Positions 53,493 through 61,402 of a stretch of 64,000 nt of DNA are shown piece after piece (the stretch's first letter is position 1; every line of letters starts with the position of its first letter). The notes below the pieces were generated by a model, which did not search any database, had not been told where the DNA came from, and saw only the letters and a program-made list of their open reading frames with translations. The stretch is from positions 186,001-250,000 of the forward strand of contig CAKOGP040001980.1 of the NCBI GenBank assembly GCA_933822405.4. The letters run 5' to 3'. This DNA is from Cylindrotheca closterium (taxonomy: Eukaryota > Bacillariophyta > Bacillariophyceae > Bacillariales > Bacillariaceae). The position numbers and the translations under genes are program-made.

Positions 53493-53748
53493 TGGGCTAG
53501 GACCTGGAAGCCCATGGAAGATAATTGGAATTGGACCCAGTACACTATCGATCACATGCTGGTCGATAAGATGTGACTTTGTCAATTGCAAAACAATAGA
53601 CTAGATTTTGCCCAAAGATGAGGTTATACCATTTCTGTGCTTAACCTCGGGAGCGTTGGTGTTCCGAGTCAAACCAGGTTTTGAAAAATGAATTTTATAG
53701 TGTCTAGTAAACATGACGAGAGAGTATAACTTTTGATCGTTTCTTCCT

Positions 53749-55120
53749 CTAGTATCCCGAGTTGAGTGGACGAATACAAAGGACCTTTCCTCCCAATCGA
53801 GTCTTGCAAGCTTCATCCTTAGCAGCCTTTGCAATTTCTTTCTTTGCATTAGCAACATTTCGGAGCTCACGGGCCTTGGCTTCAACTTCCTTAGCAACCT
53901 TATCGGCATCCTTGTATACAGATTTGGCTTCAGCTGCCCGTTGGTCTCTGCCCTCTTGTGGATCGGCATCTTCTTCAAAGTCGGTTGAGATGTAGTCGGA
54001 TTGTGGACTGCTGGAAAAGCTAGGCGCCTTTGGTAGAGCAACCTTTGGTGCATCAACCTTTGGGAGATCGACCTTTGGAAGATCAAAACTAGGAGTCGAG
54101 AATTTGGGTGCGGAAAACTCTGGAACCTTAATATCTGGAGCCTTGAACTCTGGCGCAGCTTTCTTGGGTGCATCCACCTTTGGCATGTCCATCTTTGGCA
54201 TATCAAACTTTGGCATATCGAATTTAGCAGCCGAGAAGTCAGGTGCCTTAAAATCAGGTACCTTAAAATCAGGAACCTTGATATCAGGGGCTTTGAAGTC
54301 TGGAATGTCCAAGTCCAACTTGGGCATTGCTACGGGGGCTTCCGAAGCCTGAAAGAATAACAATGATCAGCACGACGACAAAATATGCAGCAACAACAAC
54401 GTGAGATAATACTTACAGCTTCCGATTCCTTTTGGGCCTTGGCGCGCTCAACTGCAGCCTTTTGCTTCTCTGCTTGTTCCTTCTTTCGAGCCTCCTTCTC
54501 TGCCTTCTTGGCGGCGGCTTCATCCTCTGCTTCCTTCTTGGCAGCCTCCTTGGCGGCCTTCTCATCAGCGGCAGCTTGTTCCTTGGCCGCCTTGGCTTCA
54601 GCAGCACTTGCTGCCTTGTCTTCGGCAGCCTTGGAGTCATCGGCGCTAGTGTCTGCTGCTGAAGAGTCTGTTTTGGAAGCTCCGAAATCAAAGTCACCAA
54701 AGGGGTTGCTGAAGGATGGAGCTTCTGCCCCAGGCTTGGCAACAGCTTGATTTTTGTCATACGATGGCATGGAAAAGTCCAAGTACTCTGCTGGTGCGGC
54801 GAGGAAAAGAGAACTGCCAGAAATTGCGCTTGGACTGGTTGACTGGACGGCTGGCATCTGAGCGGCTTCTACAGAATTTGAAATAGTGATAAGGAGGGCG
54901 ATAACGTGGATGAGATACCTTTCTTCTTCCAAGACTCCAAGCATATCGTCACATATATTCAATATGGTTGGTTGGTCTCACCATTGATAAGTTCGACTGC
55001 TGGAACATCATTCACCATCAAGTTCAGTGCTGATTGTGGTCTCTTGGCCAGAGGGGTAGTAAACGCCGACGAGCTCGGCAAGCATGAAACGGCAAGGACT
55101 GCGGCACCAATAATCTTCAT
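53749..55120 (-). CDS. Plastid-targeted coiled-coil protein with AHNAK-like short repeats
   Basis: Three exons, 55120-54982, 54868-54417 and 54348-53749, phases consistent, 396 residues. The signal peptide ends SSSAF-TTP, a plastid import motif. Residues about 85-195 are almost entirely Ala, Lys, Glu and Asp, a long single helix or coiled coil (runs such as AAKEQAAADEKAAKEAAKK). Residues about 200-310 are a tandem array of roughly 5-8 residue units: DFKAPDIKVPDFKVPDF, then MPKFDMPKMDMPK, and a second round with VDLPKVDAPK. The C-terminal part returns to a charged helix and ends CIRPLNSGY. The repeats look like those of AHNAK. No enzyme motif. Possibly a structural or membrane-surface protein of the plastid. 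Confidence 0.78.
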
Positions 55121-55502
55121 TTTATCAAGGATTTTGTGAAAGGTCGAGGGGAGGGAATATGTGTGTTATTGGAAGGAATTCAATTCAGTCGTCAAGTTGA
55201 AAGTTCCAAGTTGATGATTCGACTCCATCGGCGATTTGACAAACGTTGACGGGTGTCAACTGAAACTGCCGTACATAATCTACATACAATCCGAGGTTCT
55301 CAAAGATATGTCTTCAAAAAGCACAGACGCCAAATTCTGGCTTTGAACGACTCGAATGACTACTGTACATACAGTACCATGCCATTTTAAAAAAAATTTA
55401 AAACTACTGTATGAAATCGACGCAAGTATAAAAAGTTACGACCATCTGAGAGCTTAGCATATCAATATCTATATCTAGGTTGATTGATTTCCCTTTCCAA
55501 AA
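55121..55502. other. Intergenic region
   Basis: 382 bp between the plastid repeat protein start and the stop of the next minus-strand gene. It includes an AT-rich part (55382-55410) and an inverted ACTGTACATACAGT motif at about 55362-55375 (TGTACA core). No gene recognised. Confidence 0.35.
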
Positions 55503-56410
55503 TTAATGTTCAATTAGACAGCGCAGTGGTTGATAACCTTCAGGCTCCATGATGGTGTTTCGTTTCATTGTTTGTAGGTGTTGCTTCTCCCATCGTTGCA
55601 CCAAGTAAAACTTCTTTTGACAAGATGTACATTGTTCGGCAAGATCCACCTGCTCCTTGAGTGCTTCTTTCATCTCAATCTGTAAACGTTTCCACTTTTT
55701 GGCATCCGCACTAGACATTTCCATTTTTAATTTGTTCGTTCGTTTGTAAGCCTCTTTGTATTCTAGTGATTTCAATCGACACAAGGAAACCCATGCTGTT
55801 ACCGCCAAGTGAATCTTTGCATCTTTCTCGTCATTCGATTCGGATACAATACACTGTACATACTGTTGCACACGGCACAAGACATCAAAATAGTGACCCT
55901 TGTTCAAATTTTCATCAAGTTCGTCCATACTGCAAAATTGAGAAAGAGACGATTGTTGTTTAGCCAAACCAAAGAAATACTTCCATATGATATACCATGA
56001 CATAACGCAACAATTTCAACCCACCTTGCTTTTGGAATTCCTGCCATTCTTAGAAAATTAACGACAGCTGAAACAGAACCAGCCATGACATCTCTGGAAT
56101 TCTTCAAATCATAGTCGCTTTCGGAAATAAGTTTGTTCTTTTGCAGCATCGTTGTCGTTTTCCGTGATGGTGAAAAGGTCACCTTGGGGAACTGGTTATT
56201 CGATGAAATAGATGTAAAGGTATGATGTAGGGGACGGTTGTTGATTCTTTCCACCAAAGGAGATGATGTTTCCGATTCGTCTTCCTCGGACCAACTTCCA
56301 CTGCGACTGGTGCTGTCGGACGTCAGACTATCTCTATGTGTAGAAGCCGTCATATCGTCCTCTTTATCCATAAGAAGTGACTCTCTCCGTTGTCTCATAA
56401 TAAAGGCCAT
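55503..56410 (-). CDS. Unknown 270-residue protein, Ser-rich N half and helical C half
   Basis: Exons 56410-56025 and 55929-55503 (95-nt intron, phase 2). Residues 1-60 are charged and Ser/Thr-rich (STHRDSLTSDSTSRSGSWSEEDE), likely phosphorylated. About 105-150 contain SRDVMAGSVSAVVNFLRMAGIPKASMDELDEN across the splice. The C half is helical: FDVLCRVQQYVQCIV, AVTAWVSLCRLKSLEYKEAYKRTNKL, a CTSCQKKFYLVQRWEKQH segment with a possible Cys pair, and a basic end. No signal or membrane segment. No family recognised. Confidence 0.62.
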
Positions 56411-57429
56411 GATGTTAAAGCTTTACCTACTAATTTCAGGATGATGATTCGTTTTGTGGAAGCAGACAGCAGCAAGTGTACCGTACTGTAGCAAGTATGG
56501 GGTTCTGTTTTTTGGAGGCAATGCAAGAATTCAAAACCGCCGCCGAGAAAAATATTCTCGCCTTTGGCGACTGACGGTACTGCAAAAGTGATGGTCTACG
56601 TGTACCTGTGGTACGTTTTGCATCGTAGCCATAAATGTTGATTTGCCGAAACGGTTACTCCGTTTACGCGCGAAAACGTAGCATTATCGTCGACGTGGGA
56701 CTGGCTGTATGACTGGCACGTCCGGAAGAGAGGAGTGGGGTCAAAAGTACAGGTAGAAATGAAAGAGCAACAAACATGAGAGTATGGTACCAGGTACCAG
56801 GTACAATGCGATTAATATACTACGTAGCATAACGCATGGCGCATGGTGAAGAGAAGAAACTGGGTTGTAATACTACAGCAGGCCAGCAGCAGCCAGCAGC
56901 AGCCCAGCCACGACTTTAGGGCAAACAGGACTGCTCCTTCTCTATAGTGACAACTATTATTTGCCAACTCCACCCTAATAACCTTTTTACTTTCTTCAAG
57001 CTGGTTCATGATATTATTTGGTTTGTCAACATTCAGTACGAGTATGCAGCAGCAGGTGTACCTTGCCACAATTTGAAAAATGTCTCCGATGGGTGGACGG
57101 ACAGCAGCAGAAAATGCAAACATCCCGAACCAAGTTCCTCACTGTTCTTCCCGTGTGGCTATTCTGACGCGGTCGGTCACGAATCCGGAAACTAAAAGAA
57201 GGACACCGACTCATTCACTCATTTCATCATTAGGCCTAATTCAATTCAATCGTTGACTTTGACAGTAATCTTACAGTGCTACCTGGTACCTACAGTATTT
57301 TGAGGCCTGCGCTATCCCTTTGATCTTCCACGACACAAAAGGAGGATAGAGCGTGCGAAAGCGGTAGACTCTAATCATTGTTCAAGAACACAAATCAACC
57401 AACATTTTACGACTGATTGAAAGGCAAGA
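56411..57429. promoter_or_regulatory. Divergent intergenic region with GTAC repeats, upstream of m-AAA protease
   Basis: 1019 bp between two start codons. It contains three tandem GGTACCA units at 56786-56804, another CTGGTACC at about 57283-57290, a CAG/CAGC-rich run (56876-56910) and GTAC-containing stretches at 56478-56488 and 56605-56613. Short ORFs are not recognisable. Confidence 0.45.
56786..56804. repeat. Three tandem GGTACCA units
   Basis: Two full 7-bp units plus a third partial (GGTAC), giving overlapping GGTACC palindromes. It lies in the region upstream of the m-AAA protease gene. Confidence 0.6.
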
Positions 57430-60117
57430 ATGTCATCATCTTCATTATTACGTCAAGCGCGGAGGATAGCTCCAGCGGCTCGCCGAATGGCCAGTACTGG
57501 TCGTAGAACACGTCCTGGTGGAAGTGCCGATGCCCATTTGACTTCCATTCAATGGGAGGATTATCAGAAGAAGACTTCTTTTGAATCGTTGAATGTGTCA
57601 AACCTGACTTCGCAAAACCTGTTGGACCAATTGAACATCTTGATGGATACTTTATACTCCAAGATTCCCAAGGGATTTGAAAACTTCTTTCCCAAAGATG
57701 GCAGTGGACCAGTGCCCAAGAAAAATACGGAAAAGAAGACCAACACAGAAACCAAAAACACAACCTTCAAGGCCAAAGACGAGGAGAAAAAGAAAAAGAA
57801 TAGCAATCGAGGAGGCATTCCACCACCAGAAGAAAATGATCCGCAAAATATTCCAGCAATGATTGCACTATTGCTTATGATTATGGCGGCTCGTAGATAT
57901 GTCAGTGATGGGGATGAGACTGGTAAAAACGGAAAGGAAATCAACTTTGTGGAATTCCGAAACCAATTGCTGGAGTCGGGACAGATTGAAAAGATTGAAG
58001 TTGTCAACAACAAAATGGCCAGAGTAGTCCTGAAACCAGGCTCCAAAGGTATTCCAACTTCTCCATTTGGTTCCACTCGAGATAAACTAATGTCTTCGGA
58101 TTGGAACAGTGCTGGTATGGGTGGAAACCCCGCGTCTCATGATGGTGGACAAGACGAGACCGTTCTTGAGTTTAGCAACAACTCTACAGTTGGGACGCAA
58201 GACGATGCTCGGTCTAATCCAGGGTCACCAGCCACGCAAACGCCCAGCTACCACTTTTACATTGGCAGCATTGAATCCTTTGAAGAAAAGCTATCCAAGG
58301 CGCAAAATCACATTCATCCACGGGAGTGGGTGCCAGTCCAATACGTCAATGAGGTCAACATGTTGGTGGAACTCGTAAAAGCCACACCCATGCTGGTCAT
58401 GATTGCCATGATTTACTATTATTCACGGGGAATGATGGGTGGTGCCGGAGCTGCAGGCGGTGGTGCAGGTGGCATGGGAGGCATGTTTCAGGTGGGAAAA
58501 TCCAATGCCAAAAAGATCAATCCCGAAACGGTTGGAGTCAACTTTAGCGACGTCGCCGGATGCCAAGAAGCCAAACGAGAAATTATGGAGTTTGTCGACT
58601 TTTTGAAGGACTCTTCTCAATTTACCAAGTTGGGTGCGAAAATTCCAAAGGGTGCTCTTCTATGTGGTCCACCTGGAACTGGAAAGACGCTTTTGGCCAA
58701 GGCAGTAGCCGGAGAAGCTGGTGTTCCATTCTTTTCAATATCTGGATCCGACTTTATTGGTACGTACCTACTAGGCATGCGTGCATGTGACCATTTTGAT
58801 TTTTACTTTCTTGTGACAGTATCTCAAACAATTTGCTTTCCGCTTCCCATTTTGTTGTTGTTGCTCACAGAAATGTTTGTCGGTGTGGGTCCATCCCGAG
58901 TACGTGACCTGTTCAAAGAAGCAAGAGCCGCTGCACCATGCATTATTTTCATTGATGAGATTGATGCCGTTGGACGGCAAAGAGGTCGGGGTGGTTTCTC
59001 GGGAGGAAACGACGAGCGAGAAAATACTCTGAATCAATTGTTGGTGGAGATGGATGGTTTCAGCCCTTCTGCAGGTGTGGTGGTCTTGGCAGGTACCAAT
59101 CGTGTTGACATTCTTGATCAAGCCTTGACTCGTCCAGGTCGTTTTGATCGCCAAATTACCGTTGACAAGCCAGATCTACAAGGACGCAAAGAGATCTTCA
59201 ATGTACACTTGAAGGGAATCAAACTAGAAGGTGACAAGGAGGACTTTTCGGGTAGATTGGCAGGTTTGACTCCTGGGTTTGCCGGAGCTGATATTGCAAA
59301 CCTTTGCAACGAAGCTGCAATCGTGGCGGCCCGACGAAAAGGAAAGAGTGTCTTAGTGCAAGACTTTGAGAAAGCGACCGACAGAATTATTGGAGGTCTG
59401 GAGAGTAACAAGATTATGAGCGATGCAGAACGACAAATTGTGGCCCACCACGAAGCTGGTCACGCAGTCGCTGGTTGGTTCCTGGAACATGCTGATCCAC
59501 TTCTGAAGGTCACCATCATTCCAAGAACGAGCGGTGCACTCGGGTTTGCTCAATATCTGCCCAAGGAGACGTTCCTACGGACACAAGATCAAATCATGGA
59601 TACTGTATGCATGGCCTTGGCTGGACGAGCAGCCGAGGAAGTCTTCTTTGGCAACGTCACAACGGGGGCTTCGGATGATCTTCGCCGAGTGACACAGATT
59701 GTGTACAGTACCATCCACACATACGGAATGAACTCCAAGGTTGGCCAGCTAGCCTACCCACAAGATGACAATAGCATGGGGGACAAACCGTATTCAGATG
59801 CCACTGCTGAAGCAATGGATGATGAAGCTCGTGCCATCGTCGACGAAGCTTACGAAAGAACGCTTGCGTTGATGAGAGAGAAAAAGGAACAAGTGGAAGC
59901 TGTTGCTAAGCTATTGATTGATAAGGAAACAATCACGCACGATGATATGATTGACTTGATCGGCGAGCGTCCATTTGAAGCAGACGAGCAATACCGAGAA
60001 TATATCAGCGCTAGAGCTCAAAGCAATGCTAAGAAGGATGAAGACGTGAAAAAAGAAAGCGAATCCTCAGAAGAGGATGCTGAAATTGGAGGTGGTTTGA
60101 CTCCGGGACTCGCTTAG
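57430..60117 (+). CDS. Mitochondrial m-AAA protease (FtsH/AFG3L2 type)
   Basis: Exons 57430-58759 and 58871-60117; the 111-nt intron is in frame and lacks stops, so it reads as a false 37-residue insert inside the AAA domain. Spliced length 858. The N terminus is an Arg/Ser-rich mitochondrial presequence ([17 protein letters not shown]). Two membrane segments flank an intermembrane-space domain (about 142-155 and 318-330). A Gly-rich linker precedes the AAA module: GPPGTGKT (Walker A), FIDEIDAVG (Walker B), [10 protein letters not shown] (arginine finger region). HEAGHA is the zinc-protease site. The C tail is acidic. It extracts and degrades inner-membrane proteins and matures substrates. 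YTA10/YTA12/AFG3L2-like. Confidence 0.96.
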   Translation: MSSSSLLRQARRIAPAARRMASTGRRTRPGGSADAHLTSIQWEDYQKKTSFESLNVSNLTSQNLLDQLNILMDTLYSKIPKGFENFFPKDGSGPVPKKNTEKKTNTETKNTTFKAKDEEKKKKNSNRGGIPPPEENDPQNIPAMIALLLMIMAARRYVSDGDETGKNGKEINFVEFRNQLLESGQIEKIEVVNNKMARVVLKPGSKGIPTSPFGSTRDKLMSSDWNSAGMGGNPASHDGGQDETVLEFSNNSTVGTQDDARSNPGSPATQTPSYHFYIGSIESFEEKLSKAQNHIHPREWVPVQYVNEVNMLVELVKATPMLVMIAMIYYYSRGMMGGAGAAGGGAGGMGGMFQVGKSNAKKINPETVGVNFSDVAGCQEAKREIMEFVDFLKDSSQFTKLGAKIPKGALLCGPPGTGKTLLAKAVAGEAGVPFFSISGSDFIGTYLLGMRACDHFDFYFLVTVSQTICFPLPILLLLLTEMFVGVGPSRVRDLFKEARAAAPCIIFIDEIDAVGRQRGRGGFSGGNDERENTLNQLLVEMDGFSPSAGVVVLAGTNRVDILDQALTRPGRFDRQITVDKPDLQGRKEIFNVHLKGIKLEGDKEDFSGRLAGLTPGFAGADIANLCNEAAIVAARRKGKSVLVQDFEKATDRIIGGLESNKIMSDAERQIVAHHEAGHAVAGWFLEHADPLLKVTIIPRTSGALGFAQYLPKETFLRTQDQIMDTVCMALAGRAAEEVFFGNVTTGASDDLRRVTQIVYSTIHTYGMNSKVGQLAYPQDDNSMGDKPYSDATAEAMDDEARAIVDEAYERTLALMREKKEQVEAVAKLLIDKETITHDDMIDLIGERPFEADEQYREYISARAQSNAKKDEDVKKESESSEEDAEIGGGLTPGLA

Positions 60118-60173
60118 ATTCATTAAAATGAACACTGTAACACTATTAGACTAACAGAGCAGTCCCATTTTGA

Positions 60174-61109
60174 CTATAACTCAAACATAAACTCATATTC
60201 TTGGGCAATACCACAGACCTGACAGGCTGCTTCGTGTAAAATGGCTGCTTCCTGTTTTGTGGGTCTATCTTTTTTGCGTATCTTGTACTGAGCGGTGTCC
60301 CACCACTCCTCATCATATTTGGGCGGCTCCTCTCCAACTATGGAGCAGTACACTATACATGCTTCCAAGTATGTACCGTGTGGAGATGGATGGTAACCGT
60401 CACTCGCATATAGCTGCTCCCAAACCTGTTTTTCATAATTGTCCTTGATGTATTTGTAGCCAAGGCCGAGAGGAGCAATCTTGGCGTTTGGAAAGACTGA
60501 AGCGTAGGATTCGTATCCCTCTAACAGCTTTTTGGTAAACTTTTTGAAACCACCTAGATCGCTGGAGTAGTTCACTTTGCTGGACTTGTAAGCTGCCGTC
60601 ATTAAGAGAATCACGGTGGAGGACGGCGAGTAGTCTTGTATCCTTCGTAAATATTTCTTTTTGAGGATTTTTATTGTGTTCTTTTGTGTTAAACTCCTCG
60701 CTGGTGCTTGGGTTTGATCGTTCATAATGATGTAGTCCCATTCCTTTCTGAGCAGTCGCTTTACCGACAGAGGTTTATTCCTTTTTCTGGAGCTCTTCAA
60801 AGCAGTCTTCGATGCAAACTCAGGTAGTATTGCTTCATGATTATTCATTAGCGAAACGAGACTTGCCCCTCCGCGAAATCGTGAGTCTTGGATCACGGAA
60901 GAATACTTTTGTTTCATCATGTGCTTCAGCAGATTGGGTGCGTCATTAAAGAATTGTATAGAGTTGCCGATATGTGCAATTCGAATTGTATCCTCAGCGT
61001 TTGTTGCTCTTGCAAACGCACCGATTATCCCAAAAGAAGAAATCAACAAGAAGAGGACCAATTGAGAGCGATATGTGCAATAATTTCCCCTAGTCTGAGA
61101 TTGGATCAT
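60174..61109 (-). CDS. Secreted SGNH-hydrolase-like protein
   Basis: Single exon, 311 residues. A signal peptide lies at about 15-35 (SQLVLFLLISSFGIIGAFA). The mature part opens IRIAHIGNSIQFFNDAP, an SGNH block I with the usual Gly-Asn-Ser arrangement (Ser as nucleophile), then DYIIMNDQTQAPA (Asn in block III position), TVILLMTAAYK, and near the end YASDGYHPSPHGTYL, which contains the Asp-x-x-His pair of block V. The catalytic set is therefore complete by pattern. The SGNH/GDSL fold covers esterases, acetyl-esterases and related O-acyl enzymes; the substrate, perhaps a polysaccharide ester, is not known. Its stop lies 57 bp from the m-AAA protease stop, convergent. Confidence 0.75.
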   Translation of the reverse strand: MIQSQTRGNYCTYRSQLVLFLLISSFGIIGAFARATNAEDTIRIAHIGNSIQFFNDAPNLLKHMMKQKYSSVIQDSRFRGGASLVSLMNNHEAILPEFASKTALKSSRKRNKPLSVKRLLRKEWDYIIMNDQTQAPARSLTQKNTIKILKKKYLRRIQDYSPSSTVILLMTAAYKSSKVNYSSDLGGFKKFTKKLLEGYESYASVFPNAKIAPLGLGYKYIKDNYEKQVWEQLYASDGYHPSPHGTYLEACIVYCSIVGEEPPKYDEEWWDTAQYKIRKKDRPTKQEAAILHEAACQVCGIAQEYEFMFEL

Positions 61110-61402
61110 CTCAATAAATGGCGGATAATGCAGAGCGGATGATGATGGAGACAGCTCGCAAATTCAAAATGCGAAACTTCAGCATTTTCGAAATTACGTT
61201 GCTATAGCACACGTGCCAAATGGTACAAGTGAATGCTAAAATGACGAAGTTTCGTTAGGCATCTTTGCCATGTCTAAATCGTGACACTGTCAATCTTGAT
61301 ACCCTTTCCTCTCATAATAACATAGGAACCACAGAAAAAGAATCCTGCATCGCTGAGAACAGCAAGCTGTAATTGCCGCATAGGCTCATCACATCGATCA
61401 GC

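Noticed and set aside
58760..58870. 37-residue insertion in the m-AAA protease as real protein
   Set aside because: GT-AG borders, pyrimidine-rich end and interruption of a highly conserved AAA strand show it is an intron.
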